The notes under the pieces were generated by a model, which saw only the letters and a program-made list of their open reading frames with translations, had not been told where the DNA came from and ran no database searches. Below are positions 47,473 through 55,576 of a stretch of 64,000 nucleotides of DNA, piece by piece. Numbering within the stretch: the first letter of the stretch is position 1; the number at the start of each line of letters is the position of its first letter. The stretch lies in NCBI RefSeq assembly GCF_000526315.1, contig NZ_JAFV01000001.1, forward strand, positions 1,488,001-1,552,000. The letters are read 5' to 3'. Source of the stretch: Methylopila sp. 73B. GTDB lineage: Bacteria > Pseudomonadota > Alphaproteobacteria > Rhizobiales > Methylopilaceae. The position numbers and the translations under genes are program-made.

Positions 47473-48392
47473 GGACCGCGCTGCTGTTTCCGGGCCAGGG
47501 CTCCCAGCGCCCCGGCATGCTCGCCGCCCTCCCCGACCATCCCGCCGTCCACGCCGCGCGCGACGAGGCGAGCGCGGTCCTCGGCCGCGACTGGCGCGGG
47601 CTCGACGACGCCGACGCGCTGTCGCGCACCGACGGCGCGCAACTGGCGCTGACGATCGCAGGCGTCGCCGCCGCCCGCGCGCTGATCGCCGAGGGCGCGG
47701 CGATCGACGTCGTCGCGGGACACTCCGTCGGCGCCTTTCCGGCGGCGGTGGTGGCCGGCGCGCTGTCGTTCGAGCAAGCGCTGGCGCTCGTCGCGCTCCG
47801 CGGACGGCTGATGGCGGAGAGCCACCCGCAAGGCTTCGGCATGACGGCTATCATCGGCCTCCGCGAAGCAGCCGTCGCGCGCCTCGTCGAGCAGGCGCGC
47901 GAGGCCGGGCCGGTCTATCTCGCGAACCGCAACGCGGAGCTGCAGATCGTGGTGTCCGGCGCGGAGGCTGCGCTCGTCCGCGTCGCGGAGCTCGCGCTCG
48001 ACGCCGGCGCGCGGAAGGCGGAGCGGCTGAACGTGCGGACGCCCTCCCACTGCCCGCTGGTCGCGCCGGTCGCCGAACGCTTGAGGGAGGCCCTGCGCGA
48101 CGTGCGTCTGAGCGCCCCGGCGATCGCCTATGTCAGCGCGCGCCGCGCGCGGCCGCTGCGGACCCTCGAGGCGATCGGCGACGATCTCGCGACCAACGTC
48201 GCCGAACCCGTCCGCTGGCGCGACGCCGCGCGGCTGCTGGGCGAGCTCGGGATGGAGCTCGCGTTCGAAACGCCGGCCGGCTCCACGCTCGGCGACCTCA
48301 CGGCGGAGACGCTTCCGCAGGTCAGGACCTGCGCGCTGGACCAGGTCTCGTTGCGGTCGGCCTGCGTCCTCGCCGTCGCTTCCCGCGGATAA
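47466..48392 (+). CDS. mdcH: Malonate decarboxylase malonyl-CoA:ACP transacylase (epsilon)
   Basis: A 308-residue FabD-like transacylase that loads the first malonyl group on MdcC. 'LLFPGQGSQRPGM' at the N-terminus and the nucleophile Ser in 'AGHSVGAF' are present, with the catalytic His in 'TPSHCPLVAPV'. The ATG at 47466 overlaps the mdcG stop. It ends the malonate operon; no T-tailed terminator is apparent in the 21-base gap to the convergent gene. Confidence 0.92.
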   Translation: MLRTALLFPGQGSQRPGMLAALPDHPAVHAARDEASAVLGRDWRGLDDADALSRTDGAQLALTIAGVAAARALIAEGAAIDVVAGHSVGAFPAAVVAGALSFEQALALVALRGRLMAESHPQGFGMTAIIGLREAAVARLVEQAREAGPVYLANRNAELQIVVSGAEAALVRVAELALDAGARKAERLNVRTPSHCPLVAPVAERLREALRDVRLSAPAIAYVSARRARPLRTLEAIGDDLATNVAEPVRWRDAARLLGELGMELAFETPAGSTLGDLTAETLPQVRTCALDQVSLRSACVLAVASRG

Positions 48393-48413
48393 GGCGGCCC
48401 ACGCGGCGCGTTC

Positions 48414-49307
48414 TCACCCCGTGACGAGGTTGAGGGTCTGCGCGGCGGGGCCGAGCGTGACGCCGCGGCCCCAGTCGAACGCCAGGAAGTCCTGCTCGAT
48501 CCCGTCGGCGAAGATCACCCCGCCGTCGTTCATCCGCGAGGTGACGGCGAGCGGAGCGGCCTCGAGCTTGCCGGCGCGCAACGTCGTGCCGGTCGCCACG
48601 CTCGGAAACGGCTCGCGCACGAAGAAGGCGACGGCGCGCTCCTGCGGGTCAAGCGGCACGGTGTGGCGCGTCGCCTCCATGATCGAGCGCGCCCAGCCGG
48701 TCGCGCCGGTGCCGGACGCGACGATGAGCCCGCTCGACGAGTGGTCCTCGGCCGCGCCATCGCAGGCGATGCGGTAGCGCGCGGACTGGTGGCTGTGGTG
48801 GCCGACGAACACCTCGTTGAGCGCGAGCAGACGCTCGCCGCTGTCGAGCCGGGCCTCGACCATGGTCCGCCGCTCGGCCGGCGCTCGGCCTGCGACGCTC
48901 GCCGGCAGCAGCGGCGCGAAGCGCGGGAGGGAAATGCGCGCCAGCACGCCGTCGTAGAGGTCGGGCGCGGGGTTGAGGCCCAGCACCGGCTGGCCGTCGA
49001 GGTACTTGGCGACATTGGCGACGAGCCCATCCTGCCCCACGACGACGATCACGTCCTCCGGGCCGAACAGGAAGCGGTCGAGGTCGGCGCGCGTGACCGC
49101 CGCCTGCCGCCAGTCGCCGGGCGCCGCGGCCCGCGCCGCGTGGAGCGTCGCATGCATCTGGCGGTGCCGGTCCTCCAGCACGTCGATGTCCTGGCCGCGG
49201 GAGTCGAGAAAGAACTTGGCCTGCCCGCGCGTGGCGTGGCGCGCGAGCAGCAGCTCGTAGTCGGTTTCGCGGGTGACGAACACCGCGCGCGGGGCGTTGG
49301 TCGCCAT
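48414..49307 (-). CDS. NAD kinase-like protein
   Basis: A 297-residue protein resembling the ATP-NAD kinase/diacylglycerol kinase fold: G91-Q-D-G94 replaces the GGDG loop, 'LNEV' at 163-166 parallels the NAD-binding LND/LNE segment, and 'SSGLIVASGTGATGW' parallels the GLIxSTPTGS loop. Replacement of the GG by GQ makes activity uncertain; it may bind a dinucleotide rather than phosphorylate it. It is the third gene of an operon with an NrtR-like regulator and an SPFH protein, overlapping the latter by 1 nt. A housekeeping NAD kinase is presumably encoded elsewhere. Confidence 0.7.
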   Translation of the reverse strand: MATNAPRAVFVTRETDYELLLARHATRGQAKFFLDSRGQDIDVLEDRHRQMHATLHAARAAAPGDWRQAAVTRADLDRFLFGPEDVIVVVGQDGLVANVAKYLDGQPVLGLNPAPDLYDGVLARISLPRFAPLLPASVAGRAPAERRTMVEARLDSGERLLALNEVFVGHHSHQSARYRIACDGAAEDHSSSGLIVASGTGATGWARSIMEATRHTVPLDPQERAVAFFVREPFPSVATGTTLRAGKLEAAPLAVTSRMNDGGVIFADGIEQDFLAFDWGRGVTLGPAAQTLNLVTG

Positions 49308-50290
49308 CAGCGCGCCGGCAGGCTGGCCACCCCTCGCCGGAACTCGCCGAGCACGGCGGCGAGCAGGTCGGGCGTGACGTTGAGGTGTTCGATCGTCTCC
49401 AGCTTGCCCGCAAGCTCGCGCGCGGCGAGGCCGAGCATCACGGCGGGCGGCAGGTCGCGGTAGATCGTCATCCGCGCCTGTTCGGCCTCCGCCTTCGCGC
49501 TTTCGACCGTGCGGATGCGATCGGCTTCCGCCGCGGCCTCCACCTGCTGCGCCTCGGCGAGGCCCGTCGCGCGGTTGCGCGCGTTCTCCGCCTCCTGGGT
49601 GATGAGCAGCATCTCGCGGCGGGCGAGCTCCGTCCGGTTGGCGAGTTCGTTCTCGGCGATCGCCCGCTCCTTCTCGACCGCAAGCGCGCGGCGCTCGAAG
49701 GTGGCCTGGTCGGCCTTCTGCTGGAGCGCCTCGAAGGTCGGGGTCTGCAGCGCGCGCTCGAGTTCGCTCGACGGCGCGAGGTTGGTCAGGCGGACCGCGG
49801 CGACCGTAATGCCGATCTCGTTCAGCGCGGGATCGGCGCCGAGCGCCGCCTCGAGCTGATGACGGAGCGGCTCAGGGCCGGAGTCGAGCAGCGCGCGCAC
49901 CGGCGCCTGCGCGAGGTACTGCAGCGCCGCCTGATTGACCAGGCCGGCAAGCCGGGTCTCGATCCGCTGGAGCGGCTCGCTCTGGTAAACGCCGGTGGCG
50001 AGGCCCAGGCTGAAGTCGACTCGGGACGCGAGCAGCTCGGGGTTCGCGACGCGCCACGTCAGCGCGCCCTGGATCGCGACGCTCTGGAAGTCCTGGCTGC
50101 GGCCCCGGACGAAGACCGTCATCTCCCGATCGTCCATCGGCAGCTCGGCGATGCTCGCGGTCTCCGGGCGGAACCAGAAGACGAGCCCGCGCCCGCTCTG
50201 GCGGATGCGGCCGTTGCGGTAGCGGATGACGTGATTGCTCGCGTCGCTGCGCAGCTGCGCCAGGAATCCAAGATTTCTGATCGACGCCAT
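49307..50290 (-). CDS. SPFH/band 7 domain protein
   Basis: A 327-residue stomatin/prohibitin-type protein. The SPFH domain is at about residues 25-190, followed by a long coiled-coil ('LQQKADQATFERRALAVEKERAIAENELANR' region and 'AEAQQVEAAAEADRI'). There is no obvious N-terminal transmembrane helix, unusual for the family, so it may sit on the membrane or be cytoplasmic. AGGAG lies before the ATG. Second gene of the operon, 5 bases after the NrtR-like gene. Probably oligomerises into rings or a scaffold. Confidence 0.85.
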   Translation of the reverse strand: MASIRNLGFLAQLRSDASNHVIRYRNGRIRQSGRGLVFWFRPETASIAELPMDDREMTVFVRGRSQDFQSVAIQGALTWRVANPELLASRVDFSLGLATGVYQSEPLQRIETRLAGLVNQAALQYLAQAPVRALLDSGPEPLRHQLEAALGADPALNEIGITVAAVRLTNLAPSSELERALQTPTFEALQQKADQATFERRALAVEKERAIAENELANRTELARREMLLITQEAENARNRATGLAEAQQVEAAAEADRIRTVESAKAEAEQARMTIYRDLPPAVMLGLAARELAGKLETIEHLNVTPDLLAAVLGEFRRGVASLPAR

Positions 50291-50295
50291 GACGG

Positions 50296-51033
50296 TTACT
50301 CCTGTTCTGGCATGGTCTGGCGGTAGCGGAAGAGTTCGGCCGGGCGGAACGAGGCCCCCGTCTCGCGCTCGCCGGTCGCCTCCAGCCGCCCGGTGTCGAG
50401 CATGCGGCGGCGGAAGGCGGGCTTGTTCACGCGCACCCCGAGGATCGCTTCGTGGACGTCCTGCAGCGCGCGCAGCGTGAACAGCTCGGGCAGCAGCGCG
50501 AAGGCGACGCCGGAATAGTCGAGCTTTCCGCGCAGCCGCAGCATCGCGAGGCCGAGCATCTCGGCGTGATCGAAGGCGAGCGGCAGCGCGTCGCCGTCGG
50601 CCGAGCGCGCCTCGACCGGACCGCCCGCTTCCCCCGTCCACGGCACGACCAGCTCGGCCAGGGTCAGCTCCGGCGCGGCCTTCAGCGCCGCTGCGAAGCG
50701 GGCGGCCGGCAGCAGCGCGAAATAGGCGACGCTGATGATCCGCGTGCGCGGGTCGCGGTCGACGGCGCCGAAGGTGTAGAGCTGCTCGACATAGGCGTCG
50801 GTCATCCGCGCCTTGGCGTCAAGCACGCGGCGCGCCGCGGCGTCGAGGCTCTCGTCGATCGCGACGAAACCTCCGGGCAGCGCCCAACGGCCGAGGTGCG
50901 GGTGCTCGTCGCGGCGGAGCAGCAGCGCGGCCGGACGGCCGGCGACCACGCTCATCAGGATCAGATCGACCGCCACCGACGGCCGCTCGTAGCCGCGCGG
51001 GTCGTACCCTTCGAGAAATTCCGCCTCGGTCAC
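50296..51033 (-). CDS. NrtR-like Nudix-wHTH transcriptional regulator
   Basis: A 245-residue protein: Nudix domain at about residues 15-150 and a C-terminal winged helix ('ALLPELFTLRALQDVHEAILGVRVNKPAFRRRM') as in NrtR, the ADP-ribose-sensing regulator of NAD metabolism. The Nudix box is broken: R68-R-V-L-D72-A73 stands where REUxEE is needed, so it likely binds but does not hydrolyse its ligand. Start is a GTG with only a weak ribosome site. A large inverted repeat starts 8 bases upstream, so autoregulation is likely. Confidence 0.82.
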   Translation of the reverse strand: MTEAEFLEGYDPRGYERPSVAVDLILMSVVAGRPAALLLRRDEHPHLGRWALPGGFVAIDESLDAAARRVLDAKARMTDAYVEQLYTFGAVDRDPRTRIISVAYFALLPAARFAAALKAAPELTLAELVVPWTGEAGGPVEARSADGDALPLAFDHAEMLGLAMLRLRGKLDYSGVAFALLPELFTLRALQDVHEAILGVRVNKPAFRRRMLDTGRLEATGERETGASFRPAELFRYRQTMPEQE

Positions 51034-51041
51034 TGCGCACC

Positions 51042-51086
51042 CATATATTCGTTATGCACCTTAGTAAGTCGCATAATGGATATATG
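51042..51086. promoter_or_regulatory. Inverted-repeat operator upstream of the NrtR-like operon
   Basis: CATATATTCGTTATGC (51042-51057) and GCATAATGGATATATG (51071-51086) pair at 14 of 16 positions with a 13-base spacer. The AT-rich repeat stands out in GC-rich DNA and covers where the promoter of the leftward operon must be. It probably binds a dimer or tetramer of the NrtR-like protein. Confidence 0.7.
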
Positions 51087-51146
51087 TCAAGCGCAAGGAG
51101 GCGCGCGGGCCCCGCTCGACGACGAGCGAGCTGGAACGAGGGCGTG

Positions 51147-51357
51147 GTGGCGGGCTCCGGCCTGAAGGGCGTCGCCGACGCCATGTTCGAGGCGAACGCC
51201 GGAGGAGCGGCGACCGGCGCGGACGCGCGTGTCGTCTACAGCGCGGCAGCGGCTCGCTGTTCTTCGACGGGGAGGGGTTGGGGGCCGGCAGGGAGGCGCT
51301 TGCGCGGCGCGCCCGAACTCCGGCGGAGGGTTTCCGATCGTCGGACTGGACGCCTGA
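51147..51357 (+). pseudogene. Remnant of an RTX-type calcium-binding protein C-terminus
   Basis: Reading across two 1-base deletions recovers the typical end of Rhizobiales RTX/hemolysin-type proteins: 'MFEANAGGAATGADARVVYS' in one frame, then at 51245 'GSGSLFFDGEGLGAGREALA' in the next, then 'IVGLDA' and a stop at 51337-51357 in a third. The lost bases are near 51243 and 51336. The rest of the gene (calcium repeats) is missing, so this is a decayed end of a secreted protein, perhaps left by a deletion. Confidence 0.6.
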
Positions 51358-51974
51358 CGGCGTGCGAAGCTGGACGCCGGCGCGGGCGGCGTGAGCCGCG
51401 GCCGCGGAAATCCGAAGGCTGCGGTGTCAGTCGAGACCGTGAAACGCGCGTGAATCCCCGGCCCGTCTGCGAGGCCCGCACGTCGTCTCGGAGGAGGCCT
51501 GAACAGGGACGGGCGAGGTCGAACATCCCGCCGGGGACGCGGCCAGCGCCGACCAGCCGCCGCCCGTCAGCCGCCATCCGAAGATCGAGAAGACGATCAT
51601 CTTCGTCCGGTGAAGCTCGCTCAGCACATGGCCGTCGAAAACGACCGGAGCCTTGGGCGTCGCGATCTGCGCGAGCGTCGCCCGCGCAGCCTGGGCCATT
51701 TTCGGCATATTGCTCCCCATCCGATCATCTCAGCCGGCCCAAAACATCGCAGCGCAGCATTTCGTTGCATGCCAGCGGGCGGCGGCCTCCACTTTTCGTG
51801 GCGTGGCCCCGCAAACGCGGCGGACGCGCCCGAAGCAGCTCGGACGACCGGCCGTCGCCGACAGCGCAGCGGGGCGAGCGTTCCGGGCCCGCCCTGCTGG
51901 GCTTGGGTCGGAACAGCGCTATACTACCCTCGCCCGCCAACATCGGGCGGCGAGAGACCCGCGAGCGTGTCGTG
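51358..51974. other. Gap without a supported gene
   Basis: About 620 bases between the RTX remnant and the PagL-like gene. A minus-strand open frame (51427-51708, preceded by GGGGAG) begins with a plausible sequence ('MPKMAQAARATLAQIATPK', then 'VVFDGHVLSEL') but ends in Ser/Arg-rich low complexity and matches nothing I know. It may be another decayed gene. Base composition is slightly less GC-rich than the surroundings. The region looks like a zone of gene loss. Confidence 0.4.
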
Positions 51975-52634
51975 ATGCGTACCTGCGTAAGATCGAGGCT
52001 GACGGCGCTGACCGGGCTCTTGGCGTCCGTCGGCGTCGGAGTCGCGATTCCGCAGGGGGTCGAGGCTTATGAGCTGGAGTATCGCTCGCCCTTCGGGCCG
52101 TGCGCCAGCGATTGCGCCGTCACCGGTTTCGTGGGCGGCCTCGTGAAGAGCTCCATGTCGTCGATCTACGTGACGCGGGGCCTGCCGCCGACCCACTGGC
52201 GCTACGGCGAGTCCGGCATCGTGGGCGGCGCCTTCTCCCGCGAGGTGGTGACCTACGGTCCGCTCTGGGCGATCGAAACGGAGGTGGGGGCCGCCAAGCG
52301 CTTCGGCGCGCTCGACGAGTTCGAGGCCTGGACCGCGCTGTACTTCCGCTGGAAGAGATTTCCCTGGAGCGACGTCGTCCGCACGTCCGTTGCGATCTCG
52401 ACCGGGCTGAACTGGGCGTCGGACGTCCCGCGCTACGAGGTCCAGAAATCGCCGGGCGGGCAGTCGCAGTTGCTGCATTATCTCTCGCCCGAGGTCACCT
52501 TCGGCTCGGTGAAGCACCCCGACGTCGACCTGGTGTTCCGCTTCCACCACCGCTCCGGCGGCGAGCTGGCGGTGTTCGACAACACGAGCGGCGGCGCCCA
52601 GTACGGTACGGTGGGCCTGCGCTTCCGCTGGTGA
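51975..52634 (+). CDS. PagL-like outer-membrane lipid A deacylase/acyloxyacyl hydrolase family protein
   Basis: A 219-residue outer-membrane beta-barrel candidate: signal peptide to about residue 31 (GVEA-YELEY), alternating strands, and a C-terminal Trp (GLRFRW) as recognised by the BAM machinery. H192-R-S194 in 'FRFHHRSGG' corresponds to the catalytic His-x-Ser of PagL, which removes a 3-O acyl chain from lipid A. The chain has two Cys near the start of the mature part. It is alone, next to a zone of decay. Activity is unproven. Confidence 0.65.
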   Translation: MRTCVRSRLTALTGLLASVGVGVAIPQGVEAYELEYRSPFGPCASDCAVTGFVGGLVKSSMSSIYVTRGLPPTHWRYGESGIVGGAFSREVVTYGPLWAIETEVGAAKRFGALDEFEAWTALYFRWKRFPWSDVVRTSVAISTGLNWASDVPRYEVQKSPGGQSQLLHYLSPEVTFGSVKHPDVDLVFRFHHRSGGELAVFDNTSGGAQYGTVGLRFRW

Positions 52635-52722
52635 ATGCCGCCGCGGTCATCGCGGGGATCGGCTTTTGGCCGATGGCGATGAGGCGACAAGCCGAGACGG
52701 ATGCAAAGCATTTTCGCTGATA

Positions 52723-52797
52723 TGGCGCGCCCTACGGGAGTCGAACCCGTCTTTTCAGCGTGAAAGGCTGACGTCCTAACCGATAGACGAAGGGCGC
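52723..52797 (-). tRNA. tRNA-Glu (anticodon TTC)
   Basis: A 75-base cloverleaf including encoded CCA. Acceptor GCGCCCT/AGGGCGC, D arm with GGTTAGGA, anticodon stem TCAGC/GCTGA with loop CTTTCAC (TTC at 52764-52762), and T arm ACGGG-TTCGACT-CCCGT are all paired. The genomic order exoD / tRNA-Glu is simple and no integrase is nearby, so it is not visibly used as an attachment site. Confidence 0.96.
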
Positions 52798-52859
52798 GGC
52801 GACGGGACGTATAGGGGGGTTCGCCGCGGCGGGCAAGAGCGCGGGGCGGGCCGTCCCGC

Positions 52860-53534
52860 TCAGAATCCGAAGAAGCTGAGAACAGGCTGAGCGAAGGCTT
52901 CGATCAGCTTGACGATCGCCGTGGAGAAGGCGGCGAGGATCGCGAAGCTCGCGACGGTCGCCGCCCATCCGACGCCGATCGCGACGCCGTCGCGCTCGAT
53001 GAGTCCGAGCGCGAAGGCGGAAATCGCAATCGCAGGGGGCATATTGCCGAAGGGGATCGGCAACACCAGGATCAACGCCAGCACGAAGCAGGCGAGCCCG
53101 GTGAACCGGTCGGCGACGTAGCTCGTCATGACCTCCGCGCGCGGCTTGAGCAGCCGCTCGAGCTTCGCGACCCAGGGCTCGACCTTCGCGGCGAGCGCGC
53201 GGAAGTCCTCCCGCTTCAGCGAGCGCTCGGTGATGAAGCGCGGCAGCCAGAGTCGCTGGGCGCCGATCATCAGCTGCAACGCGATGAAGAACAGCGGCGC
53301 CCCGAGGATGGCGGAGGTGCCCGGCGGCATCGGCAGCGCGTTCGGCAGCGCGAACAGCAGCAGGAGCGCGCCGAAGGCGCGGTCGCCGAAGGCCTCTAGG
53401 ATGCGCCCGATGCTGATGCGCTCGTGCTGGCTGTCGGCGAGCTCGCGCAGCACCTGGGAGAAGCCGCGGCGCGGCTCCTTCGGATCTTCAGCGCGCACGG
53501 AGGAGGGCGGCGGGGAGCTGGCGACGTCGGTCAC
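52860..53534 (-). CDS. exoD: ExoD family membrane protein
   Basis: A 224-residue integral membrane protein; 'ERISIGRILEAFGDRAFGALLLLFALPNALPMPPG' is the ExoD signature. It has four or five hydrophobic segments. ExoD was first linked to exopolysaccharide production and nodule invasion in Sinorhizobium meliloti, but its biochemical role is unknown. It is monocistronic, with about 150 bases of featureless DNA to recJ. Confidence 0.9.
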   Translation of the reverse strand: MTDVASSPPPSSVRAEDPKEPRRGFSQVLRELADSQHERISIGRILEAFGDRAFGALLLLFALPNALPMPPGTSAILGAPLFFIALQLMIGAQRLWLPRFITERSLKREDFRALAAKVEPWVAKLERLLKPRAEVMTSYVADRFTGLACFVLALILVLPIPFGNMPPAIAISAFALGLIERDGVAIGVGWAATVASFAILAAFSTAIVKLIEAFAQPVLSFFGF

Positions 53535-53685
53535 TCAACCTCTGGGGAGCTGGTCGCCGCGCAATCCGGCGACCTTCGGGGCCACTCAACGATGGAAACA
53601 TGAACATCGCGTGGCGCTTCGCCCTCCGACCCATGATCCGTGCGTCGGGAGATGGCGTTCGCGTCCCGCCATTCAATGCGCCCGC

Positions 53686-55521
53686 TCACCGGCCGCCCGG
53701 CGCGGCGTCGATCAGGCGGAGGCTGACCCGCTCCGATCCGCCCCAGCGGTCGACGCCGAGCACCCCCGCGGCGTGGACCTTCGCCCCCCGCGCCGAGAGC
53801 AGCGCCCTGCCGAGGTCGGCGTCGGCCGCGCGGAAGGCGATCGCGCCCACCGAGGCGCCGTCGCCCGCCCGGAGGCGCAGGCGCACGTGCCCCTGCCCCA
53901 CCACGTCGGCGGAGGCGACGGTGTGGTCGGCGAGCGCCAGCACCGGCTCCGGCGCGCCGGAGCCGAAAGGTCCTGCGCGCTCCAGCTCGCGGACGAGGTC
54001 CGGGGTCGCGGCGGCGGCGGTGAGCGCGGCGTCGACGGCGAGCGAGCGGTCCGCCCGCGCCCGCACGACATGGCCCTTCAGGCGGTCTTCGAGAAATCCG
54101 CGGAAGACGCCGAGGCGGTCCGCCTTGAGCGTGACGCCCGCCGCCATGGCGTGGCCGCCGCCCTTGACCAGCAGCCCGTCGGCGACGGCCTCGCGGACCA
54201 CGGCGCCGAGATCCACGCCGATGATGGAGCGGCCCGAGCCGACGCCGGTTCCGTCCGCGCCGAAGGCGATGGCGAAGGCGGGGCGGCGGAAGCGCTCCTT
54301 CAGCCGCGCGGCGACGAGGCCGACGACGCCGGGATGCCAGCCCTCGCCGGAGACGACCACGGTCTGCGCCGCCTCCTCGTCCGGCCCGAGCGCCGCCCAG
54401 GCCTCGGCCTCGCCCTCGGCGAGCGTCGCGCGCTCGATCGCCTGGCGCTCGCCGTTCAGCCGGTCGAGATCGGCGGCGATCGCCGTCGCGCGCTCCTCGT
54501 CGTCGCAGAGCATCAGCCGCGCACCGAGGCCGGCGTCGCCGATGCGGCCGCCGGCGTTGATGCGGGGGCCGAGGAGATAGCCGAGATGGTAGGGCGTCGG
54601 CGGGCCGTCGAGCCGGGCGACGTCCATCAGCGCGCGCAGGCCGAGCCGCGACCGCGAGCGCAGCGAGATCAGCCCCTTCGCCACGAAGGCGCGGTTGAGG
54701 CCCTTGAGCGGCACCACGTCGGCGACCGTGCCGAGCGCGACGAGATCGAGCGCGCCGAGCAGGTCGGGCTCGCCTCCCCGCCCCGCCCAGAACCCGCGGC
54801 GGCGCAGCTCGCGGGTGAGCGCCACCAGCGTCATGAACACGACGCCGCAGGCGGCGAGGTGGCCGAGGCCGGACAGGTCGTCCTGGCGGTTGGGGTTCAC
54901 CAGCGCCGTCACGTCCGGCAGCGCCTCGCCGACCTGGTGATGGTCGAGCACGATCACGTCGAGGCCGCGGGAGCGGGCGTGGGCCAGCGCGTCATGGCTG
55001 GTGGAGCCGCAGTCGACGGTGACGAGCAGCGTTGCGCCGCCGTCCGCCAGCATGTCGATCGCCCCGACGTTCGGGCCATAGCCCTCGAAGATCCGGTCCG
55101 GGATGTGCGTCTTCACGGCGGCGCCGGCGGCCATGAGAAACTCCGCCAGCAACGCCGTCGAGGTCGCGCCGTCGACGTCGTAGTCGCCGAAGATCGCGAC
55201 CGTCTCGGCGCGCTGGACGGCGTCCGCGAGGCGGCCCGCGGCCGCCGGCATCGCCGTCAGCGTGTCGGGATCGGGCATCAGGCGGCGGAGCGAGGGGTCG
55301 AGATGGCCGATCGCGGTTTCGCTCGTCACGCCGCGACCGGCCAGCACCCGGGCGAGCAGGTCGCCGTGGCCGTGGTCGCGGACGAGCTCGGCGGACAGCG
55401 CGCGGCCCCGCGCGTCGAGCCGGTCCCGCCACGCCCGCCCGCCGAAGGACGCGACGACGCCCAGGAAGGCGTCGGACGGATCGCTCCGCAGCGCGGTCGC
55501 CGCGGCGGTCGGCGTGATCAT
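53686..55521 (-). CDS. recJ: Single-stranded-DNA-specific exonuclease RecJ
   Basis: A 611-residue 5'-3' exonuclease of DHH/DHHA1 type. 'IFGDYDVDGATS' (near residue 112), 'TVDCGSTSHDAL' and 'VLDHHQVGEALP' (near 190) hold the metal-binding aspartates and histidines, and 'GGGHAMAAGVTLK' is the DHHA1 motif. It acts in recombination and mismatch repair. It is the last gene of the leftward alaC-hom-glpX-recJ run, 55 bases after glpX. Confidence 0.95.
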   Translation of the reverse strand: MITPTAAATALRSDPSDAFLGVVASFGGRAWRDRLDARGRALSAELVRDHGHGDLLARVLAGRGVTSETAIGHLDPSLRRLMPDPDTLTAMPAAAGRLADAVQRAETVAIFGDYDVDGATSTALLAEFLMAAGAAVKTHIPDRIFEGYGPNVGAIDMLADGGATLLVTVDCGSTSHDALAHARSRGLDVIVLDHHQVGEALPDVTALVNPNRQDDLSGLGHLAACGVVFMTLVALTRELRRRGFWAGRGGEPDLLGALDLVALGTVADVVPLKGLNRAFVAKGLISLRSRSRLGLRALMDVARLDGPPTPYHLGYLLGPRINAGGRIGDAGLGARLMLCDDEERATAIAADLDRLNGERQAIERATLAEGEAEAWAALGPDEEAAQTVVVSGEGWHPGVVGLVAARLKERFRRPAFAIAFGADGTGVGSGRSIIGVDLGAVVREAVADGLLVKGGGHAMAAGVTLKADRLGVFRGFLEDRLKGHVVRARADRSLAVDAALTAAAATPDLVRELERAGPFGSGAPEPVLALADHTVASADVVGQGHVRLRLRAGDGASVGAIAFRAADADLGRALLSARGAKVHAAGVLGVDRWGGSERVSLRLIDAAPGGR

Positions 55522-55576
55522 GGACGTTGATTCTCCATGGGCCGAGCATAGTCCACGGCGTTCGAGATAGCCCGCC

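Noticed and set aside
51427-51708. Minus-strand frame starting MPKMAQAARATLAQ
   Set aside because: Has a ribosome site and a plausible start, but the second half is low complexity and nothing is recognised; kept only as a note in the gap entry.
52723-52797. tRNA-Glu as attachment site of an integrated element
   Set aside because: No integrase gene, no repeated tRNA end and no composition change nearby.
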